The notes under the pieces: model-generated
Told to the model about the DNA's origin: nothing
The model's input: the letters and a program-made list of their open reading frames with translations, nothing else
Database searches by the model: none
Shown: piece by piece, positions 1-10,088 of the stretch
Position numbering within the stretch: position 1 is the first letter of the stretch
Layout of the letters: every line of letters begins with the position of its first letter
Made by a program: the position numbers and the translations under genes
NCBI RefSeq assembly: GCF_000026985.1
Contig: NC_017390.1
Coordinates: forward strand, 1,446,354 to 1,510,353
DNA from: Erwinia pyrifoliae DSM 12163
Lineage (GTDB): Bacteria; Pseudomonadota; Gammaproteobacteria; Enterobacterales; Enterobacteriaceae
DNA length: 64,000 nucleotides
Reading direction: 5' to 3'

Positions 1-1553
1 TGATCGCTGACTTTTCACCTAAGAATGAAAACGGTCAGCTGATTAATAACAAATCCTTGCTGCCGGAGAATACCTGTCTCGAAGATGGATATGTTAAAGC
101 CTGGATTGGAAGTGCTAAGTATACAATAACCAATAAGCATGGGGAATTCATTGCGCGCGATAATAAAGGTGAGTTTCCCGTTAATTATGCTTATAAAGAA
201 AAATCCTGGTATTCGGTACTAAACGAGAAGAAGTTGCTATCTCTGGCTACATCCTCTGCCGGGGATAAAAAGCCAATGAGACTCACTCACTCAGACAGGA
301 TTGACTTTGAAATTGCTGATGCTTTGAGAGATGTGCAGCCACTGAGTAGCAGGCTTTTCGGCGCCTCACGCCCAAATGTCAAAGGAATTTACCGATACGC
401 TGAGAAAAACAGAGAAGCGATGCTTGCTGTAAAACTGAACGGAAAATTCTATCGCGTCAGTACCGGTACGACAAAAAACAGGATGTCAGTTTATGATAAA
501 CCAGAATCAGAAATCGTCATGTATGACGGCACCTGGTATCTTGCTACTGACGATAAAGACGTTGAGGTTAAATCTGTTTCTTGCAGAGCGAAAAGATCGC
601 CCCCCTCATTTTGCATGAGTTACTCGCAAGAGTTGGATAAAATCCTGGCAGATAATCATGATTACGGCTTAAGTCCACTGGAACTCACCTGGTTGCGGAG
701 TGATGTGAAGAATCCTGCCATTCTGGTGTCCGCGAAAAGTAATAAAAAATATATCCAGCACAATGGTGTTCTCTTTAAAGTTAAAGTGGTTTCAGCTACG
801 TCTTCTGGCAGCGTGGATAGCAGAGAAATACGTATTTACGGTAAAAAGAGGATGGGCGTTTTTAAAAGGAAAACGGATTTTCATATCGCCAGTGGTTATT
901 TCAGTGAATCTAAGGGTGATGGTTTCTTATACAGCAAGGTTGAAAGTATTATGGAGTCGCTTTATCTGACCAGGCCGACGGCAGAAGCCTACCAGTCAGT
1001 TAAGGATTTTGAGAGCAGGAACGGCGAAATTACAGCAGAAGAATATAAAAGCATTCGTGCATATGGTGGGGTAAGGTATCGTGATATAAATGATTTTATT
1101 TATAATGGCAGGCTGAATGACTATACTGATGATGAACTCAAAGCGACAGTGGTTGCTGATATAAAAAACATCAGGGGTCTGTTAAAGAAATTGCCCAGTA
1201 TTGATGGTGTGGTATACAGGGGTAGTCAACTCAATTCTCACGGGGTTAAAGCTCTTTCCGACCTTAAAGCAGAAGATATTATATCAAGCCGGAAATTTAT
1301 TTCAGCCTCAATGGACCCGGCTATAGCAAATACTTTCGCCGCCGGGCCTAATGCTGTCCGCTATACAATTTACGTAAGAAAGGCTGCTCATCCTATACTG
1401 ACTTTTACGGGGAAATTTAGGGAGGCCGAAGTATTGATAGAGGATAATACCGTATTCAGATGCGTTTACATTTACGGTAAGGACGTCGTTCTGGAAGAAT
1501 TAGTTAATCCTTCTGGCTATGATTTAAGACGATTAAAACATCTCTATATTTGA
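1..1553 (+). CDS. ADP-ribosyltransferase-domain protein, 5'-truncated by window edge (copy 1)
   Basis: The reading frame is open from the first bases of the window, so the true start lies upstream. A TTG at 57 is only an internal codon: the residues encoded before it (IADFSPK...) align with VADISPK in the second copy at 1714-4260. The C-terminal ~115 residues form an R-S-E type ADP-ribosyltransferase: VYRGS (Arg codon at 1218), FISAS (the STS motif, here S-A-S) and EAEVLIE (the ExE biglutamate). Before that lie beta-strand-like segments around repeated NGK-x-Y or similar motifs (LNGKFYRVS, NKKYIQHNGVLF). From family knowledge, such domains move ADP-ribose from NAD to protein side chains, usually arginine. 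No signal peptide can be judged because the N-terminus is missing. Role as a secreted effector or toxin is inference. Confidence 0.8.
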   Translation, partial: IADFSPKNENGQLINNKSLLPENTCLEDGYVKAWIGSAKYTITNKHGEFIARDNKGEFPVNYAYKEKSWYSVLNEKKLLSLATSSAGDKKPMRLTHSDRIDFEIADALRDVQPLSSRLFGASRPNVKGIYRYAEKNREAMLAVKLNGKFYRVSTGTTKNRMSVYDKPESEIVMYDGTWYLATDDKDVEVKSVSCRAKRSPPSFCMSYSQELDKILADNHDYGLSPLELTWLRSDVKNPAILVSAKSNKKYIQHNGVLFKVKVVSATSSGSVDSREIRIYGKKRMGVFKRKTDFHIASGYFSESKGDGFLYSKVESIMESLYLTRPTAEAYQSVKDFESRNGEITAEEYKSIRAYGGVRYRDINDFIYNGRLNDYTDDELKATVVADIKNIRGLLKKLPSIDGVVYRGSQLNSHGVKALSDLKAEDIISSRKFISASMDPAIANTFAAGPNAVRYTIYVRKAAHPILTFTGKFREAEVLIEDNTVFRCVYIYGKDVVLEELVNPSGYDLRRLKHLYI

Positions 1554-1713
1554 TTGTCAGTCAGATCCGCAGGGTTTCTGCTTTGGTTAATACTCATGCT
1601 CATGGCCGAAACAGAGAGATTACATCGTTGTTTTATGATTTTTATTTTATTTATTATCATTCGCCACTGAAGCGCCAGTTGATTAATTTCAATGAGTATA
1701 CAGGAATTCAATA

Positions 1714-4260
1714 ATGCCGCGCACTATATCTGAAGCCGCATCTGCGGATCGAACTTCTTTGCTCATTATTCCCCATCAAAGCAGAGGGGATGATGACAAA
1801 ACAGACTGTCCCGATCGGGGACTTGCTTTGAGTATTTTCTCGGTTTCAGGTTCTGCCATTGAAATGATAACCCCTCATCATTCTTCTTTCATTCAGTGCT
1901 GGCAACAGGCTGTTAGCGGGCTGAACGGATGGCTATGCGCCAGCGAGTCAAAAACAAGTTCAGCAGATGAGGCTGAACTTCAGGAAATGCATATCAAAGG
2001 AGCAGAACTGCAACTGTTGGCAGAAGATTGCGTCCGTAACGGGCAGCGGCCCGGTGCAATTGCTCCTCCAGCTTTCAGGATGAGCGGAAAATTTGCCTGC
2101 TTTGCAGGTGCAGCGCTGGTCACTGCGGGCGCGGGTGCACTGGCTTACACTCACCATCTTTTCAGTTCGGGTGGCATGACAGAGCCGGCGGCCGATCGGC
2201 ATACGGACAGCACAGCATCTGTTACCGGTAAGGCAATGAGTTCTCTACAGCCGGAGCCTTTACCCATGGCGGCTGCGATCTGGGCGCCAAAAGAGGCTGC
2301 CACGACTAAAAAAATACCGACTGATGATGTGAAGAGAGTGAAGATAGATTTTTCTTGCCTTGAGCAACGACAGTCTTTGGGGCTTAGCGGTATTTTAAGA
2401 CAAATAGGCAAAACGCTGTCAAATCCTGTTGAGGCGCTGGCGCATGAATCGATGATCATTGCTTACTATAATAAGCTGGGTCGTTGCCCGGACGATTTGG
2501 CTATTCAGCATATGGCAGCGATAGCAGGCAGAGTGGATCAGACGGTCAGCATGTTGCTATCACTCTTTCCCGAAATGACCCCGTTGGTGATTATGCAAAG
2601 AATAGGGGGGAAGTTATTCATCATGCTGGCAGATGATTTGGAGGGGAAATCTCTTGATCCGCAGGATGTTATTGATATCAACAATCCAGTTTTGATGGTA
2701 GCAAAGGTGGTAGCGGATATTTCACCTAAAGATGAATATGGTCATATTATTGACCAACACGTCGTGCTACCCGAACAAACCTTTATCAGATACGGCCGTT
2801 TACATATTTATCTTAATGGTGAAGAGTATCTTCTGGTTCATCATGGGGAAAAATATCTTGCGATCGGCGATCGCGGGGAAGTGGAGGTCAGCTATTCGGT
2901 TGAAAATCAATCATGGAGCCTGGTTAGTAAAAAAGATGCTGTCAGAAACCCTGTTTCCAGCCTGGATAAGAAAACGTCAAAGAATTTGATATCTCACCTG
3001 GATGTCTTCGATCTTGAAATGGCGGCCCGTTTAAAAGGTGTGCGGAAACTTGACGCCAGACTCTTCGCACATTTAAATCCAAATAAAAAAGGAATTTATC
3101 ATTATTCTTTGCCCGGTAAAAAACAGCACCTGCTTGCCTTAAAACTCAATGGCAAGTTCTATCGCGTGAGTAAGGGGTCAACAGAGCGTCATCTGGCTAT
3201 TTATGCCCGACCGGAAAGCGAAGTCTTTTTATTTCATGGCAAGTATTACCTCGCCAGTAAGAAGCAAAGCATCGGGGTAACGTATTCGTCCTGTCGTTTG
3301 AAAAGAGCGCCTGGTCTGCCCTGTATGTCTTTTTCTGCAGATGTAGGGAAGATTCTTGCGGATAACCATGAGGCAGGAGTGATTCTGATCAAATCGGGCG
3401 AACTTCATCCCGATAAAAAATATCCTGCTATTCTGGTTTCCAGTAATGGAAAAAATTATATCAAGCACAATGGTGTGCTGTTCAGGGTCAAAATAGTCCA
3501 TAAGGGAACGGCTGAGCACGCCTCTGATGCAGAAGTTCATATTTATGGCAGGAAACCCTCGGGTCTTTTAAAGAGAAAAAAAGAGTTTTACATAACCAGT
3601 GGTTTTTTTAGTTTAGTCAACGGTGAGAATTTTTTAACCAGCAAAATTGAAAACACGATGGAACTCTTCAATTTCTCTAGGCTGACGGCGGAAGCCTATC
3701 ATCTACTCGAGGATTTCGATAACAATATTGGAGGGATTACCTCTGATGAATATAAAAGTATTCGCACTTATGGCGGCAATAGCTACGCCAATATCAATGG
3801 ATTTATGTTGGAAAATATGCCTGAGCAGTATAAAAGCCCCCCTGTGAGAGAGCAGGCATTTCAACATGTGAAAAACATCAGAACGCTGTTAAAAAAGTTG
3901 CCCAGTATTCACGGTGTGGTTTACCGTGGAAGCAAGCCTGACTGTCATGGGATGATGGATCTAGCCGAACTGAAATCAGGAGATATCATTGCAAGCAAAA
4001 AGTTTATCTCTACCTCTACTGAGCAGCAAGTTGCCAGAAATTTTGCGGCTGCCGCCAACGGCATCCGTTATAAAATTAATGTTGTGAAAGCGGCGCACCC
4101 GGTGATGCTCTACACGGGTAAACTGACTGAAGCAGAAATTTTAATTGAAGATAATACCGTCTTCAGATGCAAAGCCATTACTGGTCGCGATATCGAACTG
4201 GAGGAAGTAGTTAATCCGTCAGACGATGAAAAGGACAGATTGAAATACCTCTTTATCTAG
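1714..4260 (+). CDS. ADP-ribosyltransferase-domain protein, full-length (copy 2)
   Basis: This 848-residue protein starts at an ATG preceded by AGGA nine bases upstream. Residues 1-120 are Ser/Thr-rich with no Sec signal. Residues 127-150 form one hydrophobic segment rich in Ala and Gly. A middle region carries repeated strands of the type NGxxY or NGKxYxV (LNGEEYLLV, LNGKFYRVS, HNGVLFRVK). The C-terminal domain has all three R-S-E ADP-ribosyltransferase motifs: VYRGS with Arg738, FISTS at 765-769, and EAEILIE with Glu806 and Glu808. It aligns with copy 1 along all of copy 1's visible length; the last 114 residues need no gaps. The lack of a signal peptide and the polar N-terminus would suit a type III effector, but no clear hrp-box was seen upstream, so the secretion route is unknown. 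Base composition is more AT-rich than the nearby core genes. Confidence 0.85.
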   Translation: MPRTISEAASADRTSLLIIPHQSRGDDDKTDCPDRGLALSIFSVSGSAIEMITPHHSSFIQCWQQAVSGLNGWLCASESKTSSADEAELQEMHIKGAELQLLAEDCVRNGQRPGAIAPPAFRMSGKFACFAGAALVTAGAGALAYTHHLFSSGGMTEPAADRHTDSTASVTGKAMSSLQPEPLPMAAAIWAPKEAATTKKIPTDDVKRVKIDFSCLEQRQSLGLSGILRQIGKTLSNPVEALAHESMIIAYYNKLGRCPDDLAIQHMAAIAGRVDQTVSMLLSLFPEMTPLVIMQRIGGKLFIMLADDLEGKSLDPQDVIDINNPVLMVAKVVADISPKDEYGHIIDQHVVLPEQTFIRYGRLHIYLNGEEYLLVHHGEKYLAIGDRGEVEVSYSVENQSWSLVSKKDAVRNPVSSLDKKTSKNLISHLDVFDLEMAARLKGVRKLDARLFAHLNPNKKGIYHYSLPGKKQHLLALKLNGKFYRVSKGSTERHLAIYARPESEVFLFHGKYYLASKKQSIGVTYSSCRLKRAPGLPCMSFSADVGKILADNHEAGVILIKSGELHPDKKYPAILVSSNGKNYIKHNGVLFRVKIVHKGTAEHASDAEVHIYGRKPSGLLKRKKEFYITSGFFSLVNGENFLTSKIENTMELFNFSRLTAEAYHLLEDFDNNIGGITSDEYKSIRTYGGNSYANINGFMLENMPEQYKSPPVREQAFQHVKNIRTLLKKLPSIHGVVYRGSKPDCHGMMDLAELKSGDIIASKKFISTSTEQQVARNFAAAANGIRYKINVVKAAHPVMLYTGKLTEAEILIEDNTVFRCKAITGRDIELEEVVNPSDDEKDRLKYLFI

Positions 4261-4267
4261 CTGTATC

Positions 4268-4310
4268 GCCGGCCAGTCAAAGATGAAGTCAGAAACGGCC
4301 GGCTGTCTTT
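4268..4310 (+). terminator. Possible terminator of the ADP-ribosyltransferase gene
   Basis: GCCGGCC (4268-4274) and GGCCGGC (4297-4303) form a perfect 7-bp stem with a 22-base loop, starting 8 bases after the stop codon and followed by TGTCTTT. The U-tract is weak, so this is only a candidate. Confidence 0.4.
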
Positions 4311-4354
4311 AGCCAGGCAAAGACCGATCCTGAGCCTGCCGTCAGAAGGAAGGA

Positions 4355-4951
4355 TTACAGCGATTCCTTGCTGATTTCATCCAGAGAAAGGCTAAAGCTT
4401 GGAACAAACACTTCGACAAAATAGTCCATTTCCGGGCTGTGGCGCTGAGCCAGAGTCTTCTCCAGACGCGCTTTTGCCAGCAGGAACTCGTTATTACCAG
4501 CAGACAGTTCTTCCAGACATTTCAGATAGGCACAAAGCGCATCCGCCTGCTTAACAATAGCCGTCTCTGCCTCGCTGTGCTGGTGTTCATCGATTAATGG
4601 GGCATAGGCTGAACGCAGTTCTTCGGGCAACATCTCAATCAGCTTGTTCTGGGCGATTTTCTCAATTTTTTTGTACTCATGCGCAATTTGCGCATTGTAA
4701 TACTTTACAGGGGTAGGCAGATCGCCGGTCAGCACCTCGCTGGCGTCATGGTAGATTGCCATCAAAGCAATGCGTTCGGCATTGAGATTGCCGGCGAATT
4801 TGGCGTTTCTGATCAGTGCCAGCGCATGAGCGACCATGGCAACCTGCAGACTGTGTTCAGAAACATTTTCAGTACGCACGTTACGCATCAGTGGCCAGCG
4901 GTTGATCAGCTTCAGACGGGAGAGGTGAGCAAAGAAATGGCTCTGGGTCAT
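4355..4951 (-). CDS. yfbR: 5'-deoxynucleotidase YfbR
   Basis: The 198-residue HD-domain phosphohydrolase is close in length and sequence to E. coli YfbR, which dephosphorylates 5'-deoxyribonucleoside monophosphates in the cytoplasm. Metal-binding HD motifs are visible: [12 protein letters not shown] near residues 32-43 and the IYHDASE motif near residues 66-72. It lies just downstream of alaA on the same strand, as in E. coli. A terminator-like hairpin separates the two genes. Confidence 0.95.
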   Translation of the reverse strand: MTQSHFFAHLSRLKLINRWPLMRNVRTENVSEHSLQVAMVAHALALIRNAKFAGNLNAERIALMAIYHDASEVLTGDLPTPVKYYNAQIAHEYKKIEKIAQNKLIEMLPEELRSAYAPLIDEHQHSEAETAIVKQADALCAYLKCLEELSAGNNEFLLAKARLEKTLAQRHSPEMDYFVEVFVPSFSLSLDEISKESL

Positions 4952-4970
4952 CGTACTTTTTCCTATGCGG

Positions 4971-4999
4971 CATAAAACAGAGAGCGGCCTTAACCGCTC
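4971..4999 (-). terminator. Terminator after alaA
   Basis: GAGCGG (4982-4987) and CCGCTC (4994-4999) form a 6-bp stem with a 6-base loop. On the minus strand it is followed by a T-rich stretch (TCTGTTTTAT) immediately after the alaA stop, as expected for intrinsic termination before yfbR. Confidence 0.6.
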
Positions 5000-5012
5000 C
5001 GGGGGAGAAGCT

Positions 5013-6230
5013 TTAACGTTGGCGGTATCCGCTCAGGAAACGGTCAAATTTGCCAATCGCCATTTCCAGTTCATCGACGCGCGGCAGGGTAACAATACGA
5101 ACATGATCCGGCCACGGCCAGTTAAATGCGCTGCCCTGTACCAGCAACACTTTTTCCTGTAGCAGGAAGTCCAGCACCATCTTCTGGTCGTCATGGATAT
5201 TGAACTTCTTACTGTCAATTTTCGGGAACATGTACAGTGCCCCATTGGGCTTTACGCAGCTCACGCCCGGGATCTCGTTAATCAGCTCCCATGCACGGTT
5301 GCGCTGCTCGTACAGTCGGCCACCGGGCTGGATAAACTCACTGATGCTTTGATAGCCACCGAGTGCGGTCTGAATGGCATGCTGCGCCGGTACGTTAGCG
5401 CATAAACGCATTGAAGCCAGCATTTCCAGTCCTTCGATATAGCCTTTAGCGTGTTTCTTAGGACCGTTCAGTACCATCCAGCCCTGACGGAAACCCGCCA
5501 CGCGATAGGTTTTCGACAAACCATTAAAGGTGATGGTAAGGAGATCCGGTGCCAGAGCAGCAATCGAATGGTGTTGCGCGGCGTCGTACAGGATCTTGTC
5601 GTAAATCTCGTCAGCAAAAATGATCAGATTATGCTGGCGCGCCAGTTCAACAACTTCTAACAGTAGCTCTTTGCTGTAGACAGCACCGGTTGGGTTATTC
5701 GGATTAATAATCACTATCCCACGCGTGCGAGGGGTGATTTTGCTGCGAATATCGTCAAGATCGGGGAACCAGCCTGCGGACTCATCGCACAGGTAGTGCA
5801 CCGCTTTGCCGCTGGATAACGAAACGGCGGCCGTCCAAAGCGGGTAATCAGGGGCCGGAACCAGCATTTCATCGCCACTATTGAGCAACGCCTGCATAGA
5901 CTGCACGATCAGCTCAGATACCCCATTACCGATATAGATATCTTCCACCGTGACGTCGCGCATACCCCGGGCCTGATAATGCTGCATGATCGCTTTGCGT
6001 GCCGAATACAATCCTTTTGAATCACAGTAGCCCTGCGCGCCCGGCAGATTACGGATCACATCGACCAGAATCTCATCAGGGGCTTCAAACCCAAACGGGG
6101 CAGGATTTCCAATATTGAGCTTGAGGACTTTATGACCTTCTTCTTCGAGTCGCTTAGCTTCTTTTAATACCGGGCCTCGAATGTCATAACACACGTTATC
6201 CAGCTTGCCGGATTTATCAATTGGGGTCAT
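5013..6230 (-). CDS. alaA: Glutamate-pyruvate aminotransferase AlaA
   Basis: This 405-residue class I PLP-dependent aminotransferase is nearly collinear with E. coli AlaA (YfbQ). It converts pyruvate plus glutamate to alanine plus 2-oxoglutarate and is one of the main alanine-forming enzymes. The PLP-lysine motif [13 protein letters not shown] and the upstream [11 protein letters not shown] motif are intact. The start ATG follows an AAAGGCAACAG ribosome-binding region. It is transcribed divergently from lrhA, from which a gene-free kilobase separates it. Confidence 0.97.
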   Translation of the reverse strand: MTPIDKSGKLDNVCYDIRGPVLKEAKRLEEEGHKVLKLNIGNPAPFGFEAPDEILVDVIRNLPGAQGYCDSKGLYSARKAIMQHYQARGMRDVTVEDIYIGNGVSELIVQSMQALLNSGDEMLVPAPDYPLWTAAVSLSSGKAVHYLCDESAGWFPDLDDIRSKITPRTRGIVIINPNNPTGAVYSKELLLEVVELARQHNLIIFADEIYDKILYDAAQHHSIAALAPDLLTITFNGLSKTYRVAGFRQGWMVLNGPKKHAKGYIEGLEMLASMRLCANVPAQHAIQTALGGYQSISEFIQPGGRLYEQRNRAWELINEIPGVSCVKPNGALYMFPKIDSKKFNIHDDQKMVLDFLLQEKVLLVQGSAFNWPWPDHVRIVTLPRVDELEMAIGKFDRFLSGYRQR

Positions 6231-7244
6231 ATCTGTTGCCTTTACTGGCGGAACCGCGTTCCAGCCGTGGAAAACTTAATAGGGCACAATGTACTCTTCT
6301 CCTTTGCGGTTTTGAAGGGCAGGAAGGGGCTTTGTTGAGTTAAAGGGTTTTTTTTTACTTTGTTGATGAGGTGAGGACGCCAAAGTATTCATGGCAAAAT
6401 ATTATGCTGTAAATTAACTTAAAAGCGAGTCTATCGTCTGATTGCGGTTTTATGACCGCTATAGCGTGGCACCGGTCGCACTCAACCAGAAAAACATTAA
6501 TAATTAGTGCATTGATGATCGGGGTAACAGTCAAGTTATGCTTATTTGTTAGTGCATTTTTTGAGCAGAACAAGGATAGGGTCTGGTTAGAGTGACTAAG
6601 CTAATTTCCAGCCTGCTTTTACTGAAAGCCGCGTCGTGTTCGCCCTAACAAGTCGTTTTTATGATGCAGGACGCTGTATTTTGTGCCACAGCCGCTAAAA
6701 TCTCGCTTTAGTGAAAAGAATAATCAGGTTTGGGCTTAAAAAGTGAACGGCAGTATGTCAGGATAACGTTCAGAGTACCTTGCACTAAATGCACAGGGCT
6801 TTGCAGGGATAAAAAAACGTTTTTTGTTCCTTTTATTAGTAAGTGTTACTTAATATTTTACGCTGTGATCCAGCGTGTTGGTAATTGAATTTTCAATGGT
6901 TGTTTTAGACTAACAACACTCGAACTCATCTCGTAATGAGTTTTGTCAGTGTTAATTAACTTAAACGACGCGGCTTCCTGCAACTTATGGGTTTGTGCAG
7001 CGTGCATGGGTGATGTATCAGACGGAAGAATCTTTACGCAGCAGCCTGTCCTGCTTTAGCCGAACAGAATGAGCAGAATTAAGAATTCTTATTGTCTGAA
7101 AATCAGGTATGCATCGGGTAATTTTTTTTGATTGCTAAACACTGTAGCCATTATGCAATTGTTACTCATTTATTATCTCATTGATAAATAGAGTAATAAC
7201 ACCAGGGTAGCTGTTTGTAAAAACTTATAAAGTGAAGATATAAT
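6231..7244. other. Gene-free divergent region between alaA and lrhA
   Basis: About 1 kb of AT-rich sequence has no convincing coding region. It must hold the promoters of alaA (minus strand) and lrhA (plus strand). A similarly long leader is known upstream of lrhA in E. coli. A palindrome AAGAATTCTT sits near 7081-7090. No tRNA or recognised small RNA was seen. Confidence 0.6.
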
Positions 7245-8174
7245 ATGACTAGTACAACTCGTTCGATACTCAATCTTGACCTTGATCTGCTGAGAACTTT
7301 TGTTGCCGTTGCCGATCTGAACACCTTTGCAGCTGCTGCAACATCGGTGTTCCGAACGCAGTCGGCTGTCAGTCAGCAAATGCAGCGACTGGAACAATTA
7401 GTAGGCAAAGAACTGTTCGCCAGACATGGGCGTAACAAGTTATTAACTGAACATGGTATTCAGCTGTTAGGCTATGCCAGAAAGATACTGCGCTTTAATG
7501 ATGAAGCCTATACCTCTTTGATGTACAGCAATATCCAGGGCGTACTGTCCGTTGGTGCCTCTGATGATACTTCAGACACCATCTTACCGTTTATGCTAAA
7601 CCGTGTGACCTCGCTTTATCCAAAGCTTGCCATCGATGTTCGTGTTAAGCGCAACCCGTTTATGATGGAAATGCTTAATCAGGGCGAAGTCGATCTGGTG
7701 GTCACCACTTCCAGTCCGATGAATTTTATCTGGCAGGTACTCCGCACGTCACCCACCCTGTGGTATTGCGCGGCAGACTATATCTTCCAGCGTGGGGAAG
7801 CGATTCCACTGGTCCTGCTGGATGAGCCAAGCCCCCATCGCGATATGGCAATAGATCATCTCAATCAAGCGGGCATTCCGTGGCGTATTTCGTATGTGGC
7901 TTCAACGCTTGCTGCAGTACATGCTGCGGTGAAAGCTGGTCTGGGGGTCACGGCTCGCCCGGTAGAGATGATGAGCCCTGAACTGCGTGTCATGGGCGCT
8001 GCCGAAGGTCTGCCAATGTTACCTGATACCAAGTATCTGCTATGTCGCAATCCGGACAGTGATAACGAGCTGGCGCTGGCGATCTTCGAGGCGATGGAGC
8101 CCGGCAACGATCTGTACCCGCTGAGCACAGAGGATAAAGGCAGCGCGATATTACAGGATAATGAAGAAGAGTAA
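7245..8174 (+). CDS. lrhA: LysR-type regulator LrhA
   Basis: The 309-residue LysR-family regulator has an N-terminal winged helix-turn-helix (residues ~12-70, including [15 protein letters not shown]) followed by a substrate-binding-type effector domain. It matches LrhA (HexA/PecT in soft-rot and plant-associated relatives), which represses flagellar genes and, in Erwinia and Pectobacterium relatives, affects exopolysaccharide and virulence factors. It sits immediately upstream of nuo as in E. coli. A strong terminator follows, so nuo is not simply co-transcribed with it. Confidence 0.95.
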   Translation: MTSTTRSILNLDLDLLRTFVAVADLNTFAAAATSVFRTQSAVSQQMQRLEQLVGKELFARHGRNKLLTEHGIQLLGYARKILRFNDEAYTSLMYSNIQGVLSVGASDDTSDTILPFMLNRVTSLYPKLAIDVRVKRNPFMMEMLNQGEVDLVVTTSSPMNFIWQVLRTSPTLWYCAADYIFQRGEAIPLVLLDEPSPHRDMAIDHLNQAGIPWRISYVASTLAAVHAAVKAGLGVTARPVEMMSPELRVMGAAEGLPMLPDTKYLLCRNPDSDNELALAIFEAMEPGNDLYPLSTEDKGSAILQDNEEE

Positions 8175-8237
8175 TCTGCTAAATGTAAACGATGACTTTC
8201 ATCATTTAACGTTGATGAATTTCAATTTTACTTGATA

Positions 8238-8281
8238 AAAAAGGCCTTTCAGTCGGATTTTAGACTGAAGGGCCTTTTTAT
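8238..8281 (+). terminator. Intrinsic terminator after lrhA
   Basis: Complementary arms AAAAGGCCTTTCAGTC and GACTGAAGGGCCTTTTT, flanking a GGATTTTA loop, make a long near-perfect hairpin ending in a U-tract, about 65 bases after the lrhA stop. Confidence 0.9.
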
Positions 8282-8840
8282 TGATAAATATATAGCCTAA
8301 TTCATGTTCAGATGGCCCTAAAAGTTTATCCTTGCCTCTTTCCAATTGCCTTGTGGTAAATTAAGAGATTTCTTAATTTTCAGCCGTTAAGTTCTTACCG
8401 GGAAATCCATTTTACCCAGCAAAATCTGGCTGTTTTTTTATCATAAAACCCTAAAGTGTGTGCTGGATCAAAAAAATAGCCCTTACAAGGGGAAGGAAAA
8501 AGAGATTATTCCTGCCAAAATAGACCAGGCTAATAGCAACTCCCACAAGATTTTACCCGCTACACTCTGGATGCACGAAGTGACTGACTCGATTTAGCTC
8601 GCTTAATGCGTTTCCTGTGTTAATTTAATGTTCTTTATGTAAAATAATGTGCTGATAGTTTTGTCAAAGTTGACAAAAGGTGAGTTAAAGGAGTAAAAAC
8701 CACATAAAACTACTGGCTTACTGCTGAAGTCAGTATAATTTTTAAGGTTTTTTCATTGTTCCCTTGAATCGATGTGGTGTGTGAGCTGCCATTTATTAGA
8801 GCAGGACGCGTAACGCCACTTTTGGTGAGTAAGTCAGAGT
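8282..8840 (+). promoter_or_regulatory. Leader/promoter region of the nuo operon
   Basis: The 559 bases between the lrhA terminator and nuoA carry no plausible gene. A long upstream region is expected, since nuo in E. coli is controlled by ArcA, NarL, Fis and IHF. The most striking element is the palindrome at 8659-8678, listed separately. No start point can be fixed from sequence alone. Confidence 0.6.
8659..8678. promoter_or_regulatory. Perfect 9-bp inverted repeat upstream of nuoA, candidate operator
   Basis: TTTTGTCAA (8659-8667), spacer AG, then TTGACAAAA (8670-8678) is a perfect dyad located 162 bases before the nuoA start. The dyad shape and A/T ends look like a dimeric regulator site. 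I do not recognise the cognate protein. It has no U-tract role, being too far from any stop codon. Confidence 0.45.
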
Positions 8841-9278
8841 ATGTCAACAACCACAGAAGTCGTCGCCCATCACTGGGCATTCGCTGTTTTCCTGATCGTC
8901 TCGATAGGTCTTTGCTGCCTGATGTTGGCGGGAGCATGGTTTTTAGGCGGAAAAGCGCGCGGAAGGCATACAAATACACCTTTTGAATCCGGTATTGCTT
9001 CCGTTGGCACTGCGAAATTGCGCCTGTCTGCCAAGTTCTATCTGGTCGCCATGTTCTTCGTCATTTTTGACGTTGAAGCGCTCTATCTCTACGCATGGTC
9101 GACCGCCATCCGCGAAAGCGGCTGGGTTGGCTTTGTCGAAGCCGCTATCTTCATTTTGGTTCTGCTTGCTGGTCTGTTTTATCTGGTTCGCATTGGCGCG
9201 CTGGATTGGGCGCCTGCCCGTCGTCAGTTTGACGTCAAGCCAACTACCATCTCGCACGCCAACCGTCACAAGCAGTAA
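8841..9278 (+). CDS. nuoA: NADH-quinone oxidoreductase subunit A
   Basis: This 145-residue membrane subunit of complex I has three transmembrane helices: residues ~15-37, ~70-90 and ~98-120. The conserved loop with FESG (48-51) and [11 protein letters not shown] lies between helices. It is part of the hinge linking the peripheral and membrane arms at the quinone site. It starts the nuo operon, with the C-terminus slightly divergent from E. coli. Confidence 0.97.
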   Translation: MSTTTEVVAHHWAFAVFLIVSIGLCCLMLAGAWFLGGKARGRHTNTPFESGIASVGTAKLRLSAKFYLVAMFFVIFDVEALYLYAWSTAIRESGWVGFVEAAIFILVLLAGLFYLVRIGALDWAPARRQFDVKPTTISHANRHKQ

Positions 9279-9295
9279 CAGCGAGGCTAAAACAC

Positions 9296-9970
9296 ATGGA
9301 CTATACGCTCACCCGCATAGACCCGAACGGTGAGAATGACCGTTATCCCCTGCAAAAACAGGAGATTGTTACCGATCCCCTGGAAAAGCACGTTCATCAA
9401 AATGTCTATATGGGCAAGTTAGAACATGCTCTGCACGATATGGTGAACTGGGGGCGTAAGAACTCCCTTTGGCCGTTCAACTTCGGTCTTTCCTGCTGCT
9501 ATGTCGAAATGACCACCTCGTTTACGGCGGTGCACGACGTGGCGCGCTTTGGCTCGGAAGTGATTCGTGCTTCGCCGCGCCAGGCTGACTTTATGGTGGT
9601 GGCGGGGACCTGTTTTACCAAGATGGCCCCGGTGATACAGCGCCTGTATGACCAGATGCTGGAACCGAAATGGGTGATCTCAATGGGAGCCTGTGCCAAC
9701 TCCGGCGGTATGTACGATATCTATTCCGTGGTGCAGGGCGTTGATAAGTTCCTGCCGGTAGACGTGTATATTCCTGGTTGTCCACCGCGCCCCGAAGCCT
9801 ATATGCAGGCACTGCTGCTGCTGCAAGAGTCGATCGGTAAAGAGCGGCGTCCATTATCATGGGTGGTCAACGATCAGGGCGTCTATCGCGCCAATATGCA
9901 GTCCGAGCGCGACAGGAAAAACGCAGAGCGTATTGCCGTGACCAATCTGCGTACCCCTGACGAAATTTAA
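9296..9970 (+). CDS. nuoB: NADH-quinone oxidoreductase subunit B
   Basis: The 224-residue protein carries the terminal iron-sulfur cluster N2 that reduces quinone. The four cysteines are visible in [15 protein letters not shown] and PGCPPRPEA. It is four residues longer than the E. coli protein owing to a small insertion near residue 45 ([12 protein letters not shown]). Located 17 bases after nuoA. Confidence 0.97.
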   Translation: MDYTLTRIDPNGENDRYPLQKQEIVTDPLEKHVHQNVYMGKLEHALHDMVNWGRKNSLWPFNFGLSCCYVEMTTSFTAVHDVARFGSEVIRASPRQADFMVVAGTCFTKMAPVIQRLYDQMLEPKWVISMGACANSGGMYDIYSVVQGVDKFLPVDVYIPGCPPRPEAYMQALLLLQESIGKERRPLSWVVNDQGVYRANMQSERDRKNAERIAVTNLRTPDEI

Positions 9971-10088
9971 CCCAGCAGTTTATGGGTGCGGTCAGAAAAA
10001 GCGCGAAAAAAACACAATGTAAGATGCGCTGACCCCCTTGACGCCAACACTGAGCGCCTGTCAGTCAGGCCAGAATGGTGAACAACTT

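Noticed and set aside
1554..1713. hrp-box type promoter before the complete ADP-ribosyltransferase gene
   Set aside because: No convincing GGAACC plus CCAC pair with the right spacing was found in the short gap before the start codon.
6355..6573. 72-residue minus-strand frame in the alaA-lrhA gap
   Set aside because: No ribosome-binding site, no recognisable motif and AT-rich chance composition.
7078..7093. Possible RcsAB box upstream of lrhA (TAAGAATTCTTATT)
   Set aside because: It resembles half of the RcsAB consensus, but the two half-sites are two bases too close, so a palindrome by chance is as likely.
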